DNA of 35,000 nucleotides from Limosilactobacillus avistercoris (GCF_014836425.1 NZ_JACSQW010000020.1:1-35000); one strand, 5' to 3'. Counted from the stretch's first letter, positions 9,506-18,393 are shown. The notes: generated by a model from the letters alone, not told the origin. Numbers and translations: made by a program.

Positions 9506-9650
9506 GTTTTGACCGTGTTGCCTAGAACGCTCAAGGGAAATTAGGCTGAGCGCGTCTTAGCTATGTTGTCTATAACCCCAGGCGGAAGTTGCGGTCACGG
9601 CGAGCAGATCTTGGCTACGCTGCAGTAGAAGTTAGCTCAAGCTAGCGCAT
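9506..9650 (+). repeat. Degenerate tandem tail modules after element A
   Basis: Three diverged units each resemble 'ACACGTTT..AC..GTTGC..TAGAAC': GTTTTGACCGTGTTGCCTAG (9506-9525), GTCTTAGCTATGTTGTCTAT (9553-9572) and ATCTTGGCTACGCTGCAGTA (9608-9627). Between them lie partial copies of the element's 3' arm (such as TTAGGCTGAGCGCG, 9541-9554). They look like repeated, decayed 3' ends of the same element family. The rest of the stretch up to 9650 shows no coding signal. Confidence 0.6.
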
Positions 9651-9656
9651 ACCAAC

Positions 9657-9706
9657 TAAAATAATCTGGCAAAGAACGTTAATATTCTTTACCAGATTAT
9701 TTTTTA
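9657..9706 (+). terminator. Terminator downstream of cfa and element A
   Basis: AATAATCTGG (9660-9669) pairs with CCAGATTATT (9692-9701), extended after one mismatch by AAAGAA / TTCTTT, and is followed by TTTTT. It ends transcription before the purE operator. Confidence 0.85.
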
Positions 9707-9714
9707 CCCCCTAT

Positions 9715-9758
9715 ATACACGAACTATTAATCTTTAAAATAATATTTAGTTCGTAAAA
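9715..9758. promoter_or_regulatory. Paired PurR operator of the purEKB operon
   Basis: Two inverted PurBoxes: CGAAC at 9720-9724 (in ACACGAACTATT) and GTTCG at 9749-9753 (in TTTAGTTCGTAAA). There are 24 bp between the cores, which equals a 16-bp gap between two 14-bp boxes, the geometry known for Bacillus subtilis PurR sites. It ends 8 bp before the putative -35. PurR would respond to PRPP and purine state; whether it activates or represses here is not visible. Confidence 0.75.
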
Positions 9759-9761
9759 TAG

Positions 9762-9790
9762 TTGTATTTAACACAACTATTTGGTATCCT
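9762..9790 (+). promoter_or_regulatory. Putative purE promoter
   Basis: TTGTAT (9762-9767), a 17-nt spacer, and TATCCT (9785-9790). A 10-bp inverted repeat AAATAGTTGT / ACAACTATTT (9756-9765 with 9773-9782) overlaps the -35 and spacer. Confidence 0.5.
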
Positions 9791-9817
9791 TAAAGCAGTT
9801 TTTAAGGAGGTCCAATT

Positions 9818-10303
9818 ATGAGTGCGATCAGTGTTGTAATGGGTAGTAAATCAGACTGGCCAACTGTTAAGGAAGGCTGCAAGATCCTTGATCAGTTTGG
9901 CGTAGACTATGAAAAGAATGTTATTTCCGCTCACCGGATGCCAAACGAAATGTTCGCGTTTGCTCAAAATGCTGTGGAAAAGGGAACGAAAGTAATCATT
10001 GCCTGTGCGGGTGGTGCCGCCCATTTGCCAGGAATGATTGCAGCAAATACTCCGTTACCGGTAATCGGGATTCCAGGTCAAACAAAAGCGCTTGGCGGAA
10101 TGGATTCACTTTTATCCATCGTTCAAATGCCAGCGGGAATTCCAGTTGCTACTCAAGCAATTGGGGTAGCAGGAGCGAAGAATGCGGCCTTATTAGCACT
10201 CCAAATCCTTGGAATTAATGATCCAGCAATTCAACAACAGATTCTTGATTACCGGAAGCAAATGCATGATCAATCAGTAGAAAGCGGTGCTCACCTTGAC
10301 TAG
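9818..10303 (+). CDS. purE: N5-carboxyaminoimidazole ribonucleotide mutase (class I PurE)
   Basis: Rearranges N5-CAIR, made by PurK, to CAIR in IMP synthesis. The 161-residue product shows the full class I pattern: GSKSDWPTVKEG (9-20), catalytic His39 in SAHRMP, and CAGGAAHLPGMIAANTPLPVIGIP. The ATG follows AAGGAGG by 9 nt. It is first in purE-purK-purB, and purK starts 1 nt after its stop. The presence of purK supports the mutase rather than the direct carboxylase type. Confidence 0.97.
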   Translation: MSAISVVMGSKSDWPTVKEGCKILDQFGVDYEKNVISAHRMPNEMFAFAQNAVEKGTKVIIACAGGAAHLPGMIAANTPLPVIGIPGQTKALGGMDSLLSIVQMPAGIPVATQAIGVAGAKNAALLALQILGINDPAIQQQILDYRKQMHDQSVESGAHLD

Positions 10304-10304
10304 G

Positions 10305-11420
10305 ATGATTCAACAGGGACAAACGATTGGTATTATTGGTGGCGGTCAGTTGGGTCAAATGATGGCCTTGGATGCTAAGTATACGGGGATGAAGGTGATT
10401 GTACTTGATCCCACCCCCGCTTGTCCGGCTGGTCAGGTTGCTGATGAACAGATAGTTGCGGAATATGCAGATGTAAAGGCAATTGAAGAACTAGCTCGCC
10501 GGTCAGATGTTTTAACCTACGAATTTGAAAATGTCGACCTGAATGCCTTACGGGACGTTGCTGATCGGGTTTACATTCCCCAAGGAACCAATTTGCTATA
10601 CACCACTAAAAACCGGATCCGTGAGAAGAGCTTTTTACGCGATGCGGGATTAAAGACTGCTCCGTTTATGGCAGTGAAGAATCGTGATGATCTTGAACAA
10701 GCTATTAAGAAAATTGGTTACCCAGCGGTTTTGAAGACTTGTGAAGGCGGCTATGATGGTCATGGTCAAGAAGTTTTGCTAAGTGATGATGATCTCGAAA
10801 AATGTGCAGGAATCCTTTCAACGAAAGATGCAATTCTTGAAGGGTGGGTACCATTTAAGCTGGAATGCTCAGTAATGGTTGGTCGAAACGAAAATGGAGA
10901 AGTAACTGTTTTCCCCGTTTCTGAAAATATCCACCATGATGAGATTTTGCATTTGAGTATCGTTCCCGCGCGAATTAGTGCTGAGCTGCAAGAAAAAGCA
11001 CAAAAGATGGCGGTTCAGATTGCTCATGCGATTGATTTACGTGGAATCTTAGGCGTCGAAATGTTTGTCGGTAATGATGGTGAGATTTACATTAATGAAC
11101 TAGCCCCACGACCACATAATTCAGGCCACTACTCGATTGAAGCTTGCAACTTTTCCCAGTTTGCAATTCATAATCGGGCAATCTGCAATTGGCCATTGCC
11201 AAAGATTGAATTACTTCATCATGTCGTGATGGTCAATGTCCTTGGCCAACACGTTGCGGGAGTTCGCGATGAGATTGCTAAGAAGCCGAACTGGCATTTT
11301 CATGATTACGGAAAGGCTGAAATTCGTCATAACCGAAAGATGGGCCATGTTACAATTTTGACTGATGATTTTGCTAAGACATTGAAAGAGATTGACGATA
11401 CACATATTTGGGATAAATAA
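10305..11420 (+). CDS. purK: N5-carboxyaminoimidazole ribonucleotide synthase (PurK)
   Basis: ATP-grasp enzyme forming N5-CAIR from AIR, bicarbonate and ATP. The 371-residue product has the N-terminal Rossmann-like GIIGGGQLGQMMALDAK, the ATP-grasp segment YPAVLKTCEGGYDGHGQ, and the C-terminal EMFVGNDGEIYINELAPRPHNSGH. The frame extends upstream to 10287, but the ATG at 10305, one base after the purE stop, gives the normal start MIQQGQTIGIIGGG. There is no strong ribosome site before it, so translation is probably coupled to purE. Confidence 0.96.
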   Translation: MIQQGQTIGIIGGGQLGQMMALDAKYTGMKVIVLDPTPACPAGQVADEQIVAEYADVKAIEELARRSDVLTYEFENVDLNALRDVADRVYIPQGTNLLYTTKNRIREKSFLRDAGLKTAPFMAVKNRDDLEQAIKKIGYPAVLKTCEGGYDGHGQEVLLSDDDLEKCAGILSTKDAILEGWVPFKLECSVMVGRNENGEVTVFPVSENIHHDEILHLSIVPARISAELQEKAQKMAVQIAHAIDLRGILGVEMFVGNDGEIYINELAPRPHNSGHYSIEACNFSQFAIHNRAICNWPLPKIELLHHVVMVNVLGQHVAGVRDEIAKKPNWHFHDYGKAEIRHNRKMGHVTILTDDFAKTLKEIDDTHIWDK

Positions 11421-11477
11421 TTCCCAGAACATGGTATATTGTTACTGAGAGAAATAATTAGAGAGGATTTTTAACTA

Positions 11478-12773
11478 ATGATTGATCGTTATACTAGTCC
11501 AGAAATGGCGAAAATTTGGAGCTTGGAAACCCAATACCAATGTTGGTTAGAAGTTGAAATTGCCGCAGATGAAGCTTGGAGTAAGCTTGGTCACATCCCA
11601 GCTGAAGATGTGGAAAAAATTCGCAAAAACGCAAAATTTTCCGTTGACGGAATCGCTGAAATTGAAGCGGTTACCCACCATGATGTGATTGCTTTTACCC
11701 GTGACGTTTCAAAGTCGCTTGGACCTGAGCGGAAGTGGGTTCACTACGGGATGACCAGTACTGACGTTGTTGATACTGCTCAGGGTCTTCGCCTGAAGAA
11801 AGCTAACGATATCATTCGGAAGGATATTGACGACTTTATGGCAGTCCTAAAGAAGATGGCTGAGAAGTATAAGTACGCTGTCTGCATGGGACGGACCCAT
11901 GGTGTTCATGCGGAACCAACGACTTTTGGCTTAAAAGCTGCCCGTTGGTATTCTGAAATGAAACGGAACAAGGAACGGTTTGAACATGCGGCTCGTGGTG
12001 TTGAAGCAGGGAAGATTTCTGGTGCTGTAGGAACATTTGCTGAAATTGATCCTTTCGTGGAAAAGTATGTTTGTGAACGACTCGGATTGCGGGCTCAAGA
12101 AATTTCAACCCAGATTCTTCCTCGTGATCTTCATGCAGAATACATTTTCGCAATTGCGTTAATGGGGACTAGCTTGGAAAATATGGCAACTGAAATTCGG
12201 TCACTGCAACGGACTGAAATTCATGAAGTTGAAGAACACTTTGCTAAGGGACAAAAAGGGTCATCCGCAATGCCTCATAAGCGGAATCCAATTGGTTCAG
12301 AAAACATCTGTGGCTGTGCTCGTGTCCTTCGCGGAAACGTTGTAACGGCGATGGAAGATGTCACTCTTTGGCATGAACGGGACATTTCTCACTCCAGTGC
12401 TGAGCGGATGATTTTACCAGATTCTACTTCCTTAATTGATTACATGCTTCGTCGCTTTGGTCGCATCTTAGATAATTTAGATGTCTTCCCAGAAACAATG
12501 AAGAAGAACATGGATAAGACCCTTGGCTTGATTTACAGTGGTCGGGTTCTTTTGAAGTTAGTTAACAGTGGGATGACCCGTGAAGCGGCATATGATTTGA
12601 TTCAACCATATACTGCAAAGTGCTGGGCAGAACAAATTCCGTTCCGGCCATTGCTTGAGGCTGACCCAACAGTTCAAAAGCAACTTTCAAAAGAAGATCT
12701 TGACGATGCCTTTGACTATCACTGGCACCTCCGTCACGTTGACGATATCTTTAAGCGGGTTGGCTTGGATTAA
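11478..12773 (+). CDS. purB: Adenylosuccinate lyase
   Basis: Releases fumarate from SAICAR in IMP synthesis and from adenylosuccinate in AMP synthesis. The 431-residue product has [15 protein letters not shown] at the start, [14 protein letters not shown], the His-containing [10 protein letters not shown], and the family signature [10 protein letters not shown] (about 262-271). It lies 57 bp after purK behind GAGAGGA, in the same operon, and is closed by a hairpin at 12787-12824. It is the last gene of the purEKB unit. Confidence 0.97.
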   Translation: MIDRYTSPEMAKIWSLETQYQCWLEVEIAADEAWSKLGHIPAEDVEKIRKNAKFSVDGIAEIEAVTHHDVIAFTRDVSKSLGPERKWVHYGMTSTDVVDTAQGLRLKKANDIIRKDIDDFMAVLKKMAEKYKYAVCMGRTHGVHAEPTTFGLKAARWYSEMKRNKERFEHAARGVEAGKISGAVGTFAEIDPFVEKYVCERLGLRAQEISTQILPRDLHAEYIFAIALMGTSLENMATEIRSLQRTEIHEVEEHFAKGQKGSSAMPHKRNPIGSENICGCARVLRGNVVTAMEDVTLWHERDISHSSAERMILPDSTSLIDYMLRRFGRILDNLDVFPETMKKNMDKTLGLIYSGRVLLKLVNSGMTREAAYDLIQPYTAKCWAEQIPFRPLLEADPTVQKQLSKEDLDDAFDYHWHLRHVDDIFKRVGLD

Positions 12774-12784
12774 TTTGATTAATG

Positions 12785-12828
12785 AAAAACAGGTTTCGAT
12801 ATTGCTGAACATCGAAACCTGTTTAGTA
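12785..12828. terminator. Bidirectional terminator between purB and the nitroreductase gene
   Basis: A perfect 14-bp stem pairs 12787-12800 with 12811-12824. An A-run lies on the left and T-rich sequence on the right, so it can serve purB and the convergent minus-strand gene. Confidence 0.82.
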
Positions 12829-12838
12829 GTTTAAAATA

Positions 12839-13591
12839 TTAATTTAAGGCTAATCCCTGATCATGCAATGCTTGAAGCAGTTTGTCCCGACTAGATTCGT
12901 GCTGGTTTAATTTTGGCCCATTGATTTGATTGGTGAATGAATCAATGCGCTTATTAGCATCCCGGAGATCGTAGTAGGTGGTAACTGTTTGGTCGTAATT
13001 TTTAAGCTCACTGATGTTAAAATTACGCGGATAATTATTATCAAAGGTTATTTGATCAAGGGGTAACCGAGGCTTTAACTGTGGTTCTTGGTCGGGAATC
13101 CCAACTTGGAGGCCAAGAATAGGGAAGGTCATTTTAGGCAGGTCGAGTACCTGAATTAGCTTTTCGGGATCGTTCTTGATTGACCCGAGAACGACGCCGC
13201 CAAGTCCCATGCTTTCGATTGCTGTTAAAGCATTTTGCAAGGCTAAAATTGCGTCCTCCGCAGCTTGCATAAAAATATCCGTAGTGTGGAGACGACCGTC
13301 ATCATTACCGAGTTGGTGCCGAATTTGTTGGTTCCGGTATAGAACGGCAATGAAAATAAAGAGATCGCCATTAGCGCCAACATACGATTGTTTTGAAATT
13401 TCACGGACCGCAGCCCGCTTTTTCGGATCGGTTAAGTGTAGGATGCTGAATTGCTGAAGAAACATGCTTGATGAAGTGTGACGGGCCGCTTCATACAAGG
13501 TTGTTAGCTGTTCGGCAGTTAATGATTGATCCTTAAACTGCCGAATTGAACGGTGATTAACCTGGTGGTCTGTCGTAAAGTTATGAATCAT
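12839..13591 (-). CDS. NfsA-type flavin nitroreductase (NADPH oxidoreductase)
   Basis: FMN enzyme of the nitroreductase superfamily, acting on nitro or quinone compounds or as a flavin reductase. The 250-residue product begins with the typical HRSIRQFKDQSLTAEQLTTLYEAARHTSSS and has the FMN-site region SMGLGGVVLGSIKNDPE and LGLQVGIPDQEPQLKPRLPLD, which marks the NfsA/FRP branch. The ATG (13589-13591) follows TAGGAGG. A consensus-like promoter (TTGTCT at 13641-13636, 18 nt, TATAAT at 13617-13612, minus strand) gives a very short leader. It is divergent from the esterase gene. The physiological substrate is unknown. Confidence 0.88.
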   Translation of the reverse strand: MIHNFTTDHQVNHRSIRQFKDQSLTAEQLTTLYEAARHTSSSMFLQQFSILHLTDPKKRAAVREISKQSYVGANGDLFIFIAVLYRNQQIRHQLGNDDGRLHTTDIFMQAAEDAILALQNALTAIESMGLGGVVLGSIKNDPEKLIQVLDLPKMTFPILGLQVGIPDQEPQLKPRLPLDQITFDNNYPRNFNISELKNYDQTVTTYYDLRDANKRIDSFTNQINGPKLNQHESSRDKLLQALHDQGLALN

Positions 13592-13611
13592 TTTAAAGCA
13601 CCTCCTACCCT

Positions 13612-13641
13612 ATTATAGTAAAATGACAGAATAGAAGACAA
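13612..13641 (-). promoter_or_regulatory. Nitroreductase gene promoter
   Basis: Minus-strand TTGTCT (13641-13636), an 18-nt spacer and a perfect TATAAT (13617-13612), about 20 nt before the start codon. It overlaps the region that must also hold the divergent esterase promoter. Confidence 0.6.
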
Positions 13642-13660
13642 AGTAAAAGGAGTCAGTAAA

Positions 13661-14407
13661 ATGGATGTGACTGTAAAACGCGACGGCCTCACTCTTCGGG
13701 GAGTTTTAGAGGGAACGAAACAATTACAAAATAAGCGAGTAGCGATTTTGATGCACGGCTTTCAAGGCGATCGGGGTTATAAAGCAGGCAATTTTTTGTA
13801 CGACTTGTCTCATGAATTGAATCAAGCAGGAATTCCGACGCTGCGGTTTGATTTTGCTGGTTGTGGTCAAAGTGATGGTTCCTTTACCGATATGACCGTA
13901 CTGAGCGAAATTAGCGATGGAATGAAAATAATTGATTTTGCGCGTTCAGAAATGAAAGCCCAACAAATATACCTGATTGGTCATTCTCAAGGCGGTGTAG
14001 TAGCTTCGATGTTGGCGGCTTATTATCGGGATGTTATTACGAAGGAAGTGCTTCTCGCTCCTGCCGCAACATTAAAGGATGATGCGTTACTTGGAACCTG
14101 TCAGGGAACTAAATACGATCCTAACCATATCCCGTTAACGGTTGATGTTCATGGTGAAGCAGTGAGCGGCGAGTACTTCCGAACAGCTCAGTTGCTACCA
14201 ATCTATGAAACCGCCCAACACTTCATGGGACCAGCGCTATTGATTCACGGTCTTGCGGATACGGTAGTTTCACCCGAAGCTTCCAAAAAATATAATGTTA
14301 TTCTGCCAAAGAGTGAGTTGCACCTTATTGAGGGAGAAGGACACAGATTTATGGGTAAAGATAAACCAGCGATCCTTAAACTTGTGACAAACTTTCTTCA
14401 GGAGTAA
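13661..14407 (+). CDS. Alpha/beta hydrolase, probable cinnamoyl (feruloyl) esterase
   Basis: The 248-residue product follows the Lactobacillus johnsonii LJ0536-type cinnamoyl esterases closely: RDGLTLRGVLEG near the start, oxyanion-loop LMHGFQGDRG (30-39), RFDFAGCGQSDG, nucleophile Ser109 in GHSQGG, Asp200 in HGLADTVVSP and His228 in EGEGHRF. These enzymes release ferulic, p-coumaric or caffeic acid from plant esters such as chlorogenic acid. The insertion that forms the substrate lid (LLGTCQGTKYDPNHIP through ISGEYFRTAQLLPIYE-like, about 143-184) is present. No signal peptide, so it is intracellular. AAAAGGAG precedes the ATG. Substrate is inferred from similarity I recall, not tested. Confidence 0.85.
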   Translation: MDVTVKRDGLTLRGVLEGTKQLQNKRVAILMHGFQGDRGYKAGNFLYDLSHELNQAGIPTLRFDFAGCGQSDGSFTDMTVLSEISDGMKIIDFARSEMKAQQIYLIGHSQGGVVASMLAAYYRDVITKEVLLAPAATLKDDALLGTCQGTKYDPNHIPLTVDVHGEAVSGEYFRTAQLLPIYETAQHFMGPALLIHGLADTVVSPEASKKYNVILPKSELHLIEGEGHRFMGKDKPAILKLVTNFLQE

Positions 14408-14429
14408 GGGCCATAAAACGATTCTTAGT

Positions 14430-15671
14430 TTACAGTTTAGCGGTGTTATAGACTGGTAAATAGCTAACTGCTGAACTCTTGGGGAAGCTTTTGAGTAGTG
14501 ACTCTAATTCTTGATGAGAAATGACTGGTGTAAGGCCACTCCAGTAGTTATTGCCATTAAATTCTCCTTGCCAGTTAACCGTACTATTCGGCTTAGCAGA
14601 AGTCCCGTAAGTGGTAACCAGATATGATTGGGGAACGGTGGTCAAACTACAGGGTTCTAATTCGTTGTGATAATTATTAAATTCGCTCCCGCAATCATAG
14701 TCTAAAATGTCGTTTGCTGCAGCGGCAAGATCACTCAAAATACTATTAGCGGTAGGCTTGGCACCAGCACCAGGCCCAGTATAAACACTTGAACCAAGAG
14801 CATTGCTTTCGACCGCAACTGCATTTTGAACGCCATCAACTTGGGCGAGCGGATCGTTATGCGCAATCAATGCGGGGCCAACGAAAGTGTAAAGCTTGTT
14901 GGCTAGTCGTTTAGCGATTGCTAGTAGCTTAATTGTGTAACCAAAATGGTTTGCGCTAGCTAATTGGGCTGCAGTAATGTTCTCGATACCACGGATACCA
15001 AGTTTATTGGGATCCAGTGCTTTTCCAAATGCAAACTGGCTAAGAATACTAAGCTTGTTGGCAGTATCAATCCCTTTGACATCATTAGTCGGGTTTGCTT
15101 CCGCGTAGCCCTTTTTCTGGGCATTCATTAACGCTTTATCGTAACTAACATTATTGCTGGTCATTGCCGACAGAATATAATTAGCAGTTCCATTAATGAT
15201 CCCGGTGATTTGGCTAATCTGGTCTGTTGCAAGACTGCTGCTTAGTACCCGGAGAATCGGGATCCCACCAGCAACGCTCGCTTCATAGAGGAAATCAACG
15301 TGACGGCTTTTAGCAAGCTGGGCAAGGCGCGGGCCATCGATTGCCAAGAGATCCTTGTTGGCAGTGATTACGGATTTGTGGTTGTAAATTGCCTGAGTAA
15401 TTGCCTGACGAGCAAGGTTGATAGTCCCCATTGTTTCAACGATTACTTGAATTTCCGGATCGTTAAGGACTTCATCAAGTTGATCGGTAAGAATTGTATC
15501 ATCAGGAAGGGTTACATTTCGTGGCTTATCTAGGTGGGCAACCGCTACTCGCTTAAGGACGAAGTGAACGTTGGTGGTTTGCTCGATTTTAGCAGCGTGT
15601 TCTTGTAATAGCTTCACAACTCCTCCGCCAACGGTTCCCAGACCGAGAAGACCAATCGTAATTGTCTGCAT
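14430..15671 (-). CDS. hom: Homoserine dehydrogenase
   Basis: Reduces aspartate semialdehyde to homoserine, the precursor used by MetA encoded upstream. The 413-residue product has the nucleotide-binding GLLGLGTVGGGVVKLL (7-22), ITANKDLLA, EASVAGGIPILR, and GIINGTANYILS with the PTNDVKGIDTANKL catalytic region. Enzymes of this type usually end in an ACT regulatory domain; here the last 75 residues are short and lack a recognisable ACT pattern, so feedback control may be altered. The ATG (15669-15671) follows AGGAGG. It is the last gene of metA-metY-hom, 21 bp after metY, and converges on the esterase gene with only 22 bp and no obvious terminator. Confidence 0.93.
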   Translation of the reverse strand: MQTITIGLLGLGTVGGGVVKLLQEHAAKIEQTTNVHFVLKRVAVAHLDKPRNVTLPDDTILTDQLDEVLNDPEIQVIVETMGTINLARQAITQAIYNHKSVITANKDLLAIDGPRLAQLAKSRHVDFLYEASVAGGIPILRVLSSSLATDQISQITGIINGTANYILSAMTSNNVSYDKALMNAQKKGYAEANPTNDVKGIDTANKLSILSQFAFGKALDPNKLGIRGIENITAAQLASANHFGYTIKLLAIAKRLANKLYTFVGPALIAHNDPLAQVDGVQNAVAVESNALGSSVYTGPGAGAKPTANSILSDLAAAANDILDYDCGSEFNNYHNELEPCSLTTVPQSYLVTTYGTSAKPNSTVNWQGEFNGNNYWSGLTPVISHQELESLLKSFPKSSAVSYLPVYNTAKL

Positions 15672-15692
15672 AACAGGGCCTCCTTTGCTTGG

Positions 15693-16982
15693 CTAAATCT
15701 TTGCTAGTGCTTGGTCAAGATCCGCAATTAGGTCATCCGCGTTCTCAATTCCCACAGAAACCCGAATGAGATCGGGAGTCACACCAGCGGCCTTTAATTC
15801 TTCGGGACTTAACTGGGCATGGGTTGTTGAAGCTGGATGAATAATCAGCGACTTGGCATCGGCAACGTTTGCTAATAATGAGAAGAGCTTGAGGTTGCTG
15901 ATAAGCTCCTTGCCTGCTTCTTCGCCGCCCTTGAGACCAAGGGTGAAAATTGAACCGACACCGTGAGGGAAGTACTCATTTGCTAATGGCTTATATGGAC
16001 TATCTGCTAATTCTGGGTAGTTGATCCAAGCGACTTTTGGATGATCGTTAAGGAACTTAACAATTTTTCTGGTGTTAGCAACGTGACGTTCAACCCGGAG
16101 TGAGAGTGATTCAAGTCCTTGAAGAAGAAGGAATGAGTTAAATGGACTAATGGTAGCACCAAGGTCACGAGCGGTTTCTGCCCGAACTTTAGTAGTAAAC
16201 GCAGCGGGTGCTAGATCGGCAAACACAAGGCCATCATATTGACTATTAGGAGTGGTGAAGCCAGGATAGCGACCACTAGCCTTATAATCGAACTTCCCGT
16301 TTTCTACAATGACACCACCCATCGTTGTTCCGTGACCGCCAATGAATTTAGTTGCTGAGTGAACGATAACATCGGCACCGAGGTCGAGCGGTTTAACGAG
16401 GTAGGGGGTGCCAAAAGTGTTGTCAACAATAAAGAGGATCCCGTGCTTATGAGCGATTTTGGCAATCGCCTTAAAGTCAACTAGGTTAATTCCAGGATTC
16501 CCAATACTTTCGACATAAAGAGCTTTAGTATGCTCGTTGATCTGTTTTTCAAAGTTTGCGGGATTATCAGGGTCGACAAAATGAGTTTTGATTCCTAGTT
16601 TAGGAAGGGTAACGGCAAACAGGTCATAAGTTCCACCGTAAATTGTACTTGCGGAGACGATTTCATCACCTTCTTGAGCGATATTTAAGATTGCCGCGGT
16701 GATGGCAGCCGAACCAGTCGCAAGGGTAATTCCGGCAGTGCCGTGTTCCAGAGCTGCGACCCGCTTATCAACGACTTCGGTAGTTGGGTTGGTTAGGCGG
16801 GTATAGATATTGCCGGGTTCTTTTAAGGAGAAGCGGTCAGCGGCTTGTTTAGCGTCTTTGAAAACGTAAGAAGTTGTTTGGTAGATTGGTACCGCGCGAG
16901 CACCAGTTTCGTCTACGGCTTGACCAGCGTGAACTTGGAGGGTTTCAAAATGGTATTTTGGTGATTGTTCTTGATTACTCAT
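15693..16982 (-). CDS. metY: O-acetylhomoserine sulfhydrylase (PLP enzyme)
   Basis: Makes homocysteine (or methionine from methanethiol) out of O-acetylhomoserine and sulfide. The 429-residue Cys/Met-metabolism PLP enzyme begins [20 protein letters not shown], has [42 protein letters not shown] and Lys212 in [11 protein letters not shown], the Schiff-base residue. The length and the [10 protein letters not shown] form favour sulfhydrylase over cystathionine gamma-synthase. The frame stays open to 17057, inside metA; the ATG at 16982 overlaps the metA stop by 4 nt (ATGA), indicating translational coupling, and is the proper start. Confidence 0.93.
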   Translation of the reverse strand: MSNQEQSPKYHFETLQVHAGQAVDETGARAVPIYQTTSYVFKDAKQAADRFSLKEPGNIYTRLTNPTTEVVDKRVAALEHGTAGITLATGSAAITAAILNIAQEGDEIVSASTIYGGTYDLFAVTLPKLGIKTHFVDPDNPANFEKQINEHTKALYVESIGNPGINLVDFKAIAKIAHKHGILFIVDNTFGTPYLVKPLDLGADVIVHSATKFIGGHGTTMGGVIVENGKFDYKASGRYPGFTTPNSQYDGLVFADLAPAAFTTKVRAETARDLGATISPFNSFLLLQGLESLSLRVERHVANTRKIVKFLNDHPKVAWINYPELADSPYKPLANEYFPHGVGSIFTLGLKGGEEAGKELISNLKLFSLLANVADAKSLIIHPASTTHAQLSPEELKAAGVTPDLIRVSVGIENADDLIADLDQALAKI

Positions 16983-17851
16983 ACTAATGTACCTACTTTC
17001 TGTTGTGTGAATGTGTTTAACCAATTTTGATAGATTTGTGTACTTGATTTTCGCCATGAATATTTAATCTCACCGGTATTCCGGTTAGAAAAGTAATTAC
17101 GCGGTTCCTGAATAGGCAGCCGCTTTTTTAGATCGCGGTAATATTCCTGCGCAAGCGTATCTGCTTCATATTCCGGGTGGCCTGTAATGTAAGTGCGGTG
17201 TTTGCCAGGGGAGTGATAGATTAAGGGACCAATTTCATTATTTTCAGCGACAATTTGCAAATCATCGGGAAGGTTCTCTGGATCAACACTAGGATTGGAG
17301 TGGCGTGATTGGGGAATGACTAATTGCTGGTTAGTAAAATGCTTTGCTAATTGGTTACACTTATTGATTCCTGTTGCTTGATAGATTCCAAAAATTTTTT
17401 GCGACAACTGGTGCTTATTAATTTGATAGTCGTTATAGAGACCGCCAAGAGCAGCCCAACACTCTAACAAACTTTGCTTGGTATGACGCTCTGCCCAGTC
17501 ACAGATTGTGCGAAATTCTTCCCAATAATCAACCTGCTGAAAAGCAAGCTGTTCAACGGGAGCACCAGTAATGATTAAACCGTCGAACGAGTAATTCTCA
17601 ATTTCTGCTAAGCTAACGTATGCTTTAGCGATTGTCGAGAAGGAAACATTTTTGAAATGGTGAGTTGCTGGATAAAGAAAAGTAAGTTCAACATCTTGAG
17701 TTAATTGATTGAAGCTTTCAAGAAATTGGCGTTCAGTTATCTCTTTGGTTGGCATTAGGTTAACCACCACGATTGATACTGGATTGTTAAGATAATGATT
17801 TTGCCACTGACCGCTACTGAGTAAAAAACCATTTTTTGCGTTTGCTGTCAT
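16979..17851 (-). CDS. metA: Homoserine O-acetyltransferase (MetA family)
   Basis: Activates homoserine for sulfur insertion. The 290-residue product has the MetA pattern [29 protein letters not shown], the catalytic Cys131 in [15 protein letters not shown], and [16 protein letters not shown] with the His/Glu pair. In this family the residue after GAP(V/L) sets the acyl donor: Glu means acetyl-CoA and Gly succinyl-CoA. Here it is Glu100, so acetylation is predicted and agrees with the downstream sulfhydrylase. It is first in metA-metY-hom. The ATG (17849-17851) follows AAAGGAG, behind a T-box leader. Confidence 0.93.
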   Translation of the reverse strand: MTANAKNGFLLSSGQWQNHYLNNPVSIVVVNLMPTKEITERQFLESFNQLTQDVELTFLYPATHHFKNVSFSTIAKAYVSLAEIENYSFDGLIITGAPVEQLAFQQVDYWEEFRTICDWAERHTKQSLLECWAALGGLYNDYQINKHQLSQKIFGIYQATGINKCNQLAKHFTNQQLVIPQSRHSNPSVDPENLPDDLQIVAENNEIGPLIYHSPGKHRTYITGHPEYEADTLAQEYYRDLKKRLPIQEPRNYFSNRNTGEIKYSWRKSSTQIYQNWLNTFTQQKVGTLV

Positions 17852-17899
17852 TACTGATTCTCCTTTCCTGGATGATGTGATTAAGGAACATTAGATTTT

Positions 17900-18212
17900 A
17901 ATAAAAAAAGCTTCCATCCCAGTCGTTCAAATAGAACTATGGGACGAAAGCTTTCGCGGTACCACCCTGAGTTTATTGTTACCTTACAATAACAACCTCG
18001 TTAAGTACTCATTATAAGATATGAATACTCCGCAATGTAACGGTTGCTATCCGTCTAGCCTAGCCGGGATGACCAGGTTAGATGACTCAGAGCTCATCTT
18101 CATACCGTTGTCGAATATCCTCTTTCACCAAATAAGAACTCTCTGCAGAAACGACGAGGTACTACTCTTCTCTTCAAAGTCTAATCATAATTTAATTGTT
18201 TATTAGTTTAAT
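17900..18212 (-). promoter_or_regulatory. Methionine T-box riboswitch of the metA-metY-hom operon
   Basis: On the minus strand the T-box core AGGGTGGTACCGCG (17968-17955) precedes a 15-bp terminator hairpin (17953-17908) with a T7 run. Stem I is upstream, with an AGTA S-turn motif (near 18165-18160) and a GGTGAAAG distal loop. The specifier region reads GAA-G-ATG-A, so the codon is ATG (18097-18095), methionine; the tyrS T-box in this window has the same GAA-N-codon-A layout. Uncharged tRNA-Met should permit read-through. Confidence 0.92.
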
Positions 18213-18232
18213 CTTAATTTCTGAAAAGTCAA
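18205..18232 (-). promoter_or_regulatory. Promoter of the methionine T-box transcript
   Basis: Minus-strand TTGACT (18232-18227), a 16-nt spacer and TAAACT (18210-18205), just before the T-box RNA. The -35 is strong and the -10 is imperfect. The remaining stretch, 18233-18344, is AT-rich with nothing else recognised. Confidence 0.5.
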
Positions 18233-18344
18233 TAATTATCTTGAGAAATTAAAAATATTTATTTGGGGATAGTTAACGATGGGTTGAAAGACAAATTAGG
18301 TTAATTTTATAAGAATTACGGGTTCTAGGAGTGAAAATTAGTGT

Positions 18345-18390
18345 AAAACGCGAACTATTATAAAGAAAGTATAGATAAAGTTAGTGAATT
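18345..18390. promoter_or_regulatory. Paired PurR operator of the purCSQLFMNHD operon
   Basis: CGAAC at 18351-18355 (in AAAACGCGAACTATT) and a one-mismatch inverted core GTTAG at 18380-18384. The 24-bp spacing is identical to the purE operator, and the pair ends 9 bp before a -35. A weaker second box is common for PurR sites. The first box is identical over 15 bases to one upstream of folT (30963-30977). Confidence 0.72.
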
Positions 18391-18393
18391 GCA

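Noticed and set aside
16983-17057. Upstream extension of the metY reading frame
   Set aside because: It lies inside metA in another frame; the ATGA overlap at 16979-16982 gives the conserved protein start.
18021-18206. Small plus-strand reading frame antisense to the methionine T-box
   Set aside because: It has no ribosome site and is fully explained by the complement of a conserved riboswitch.
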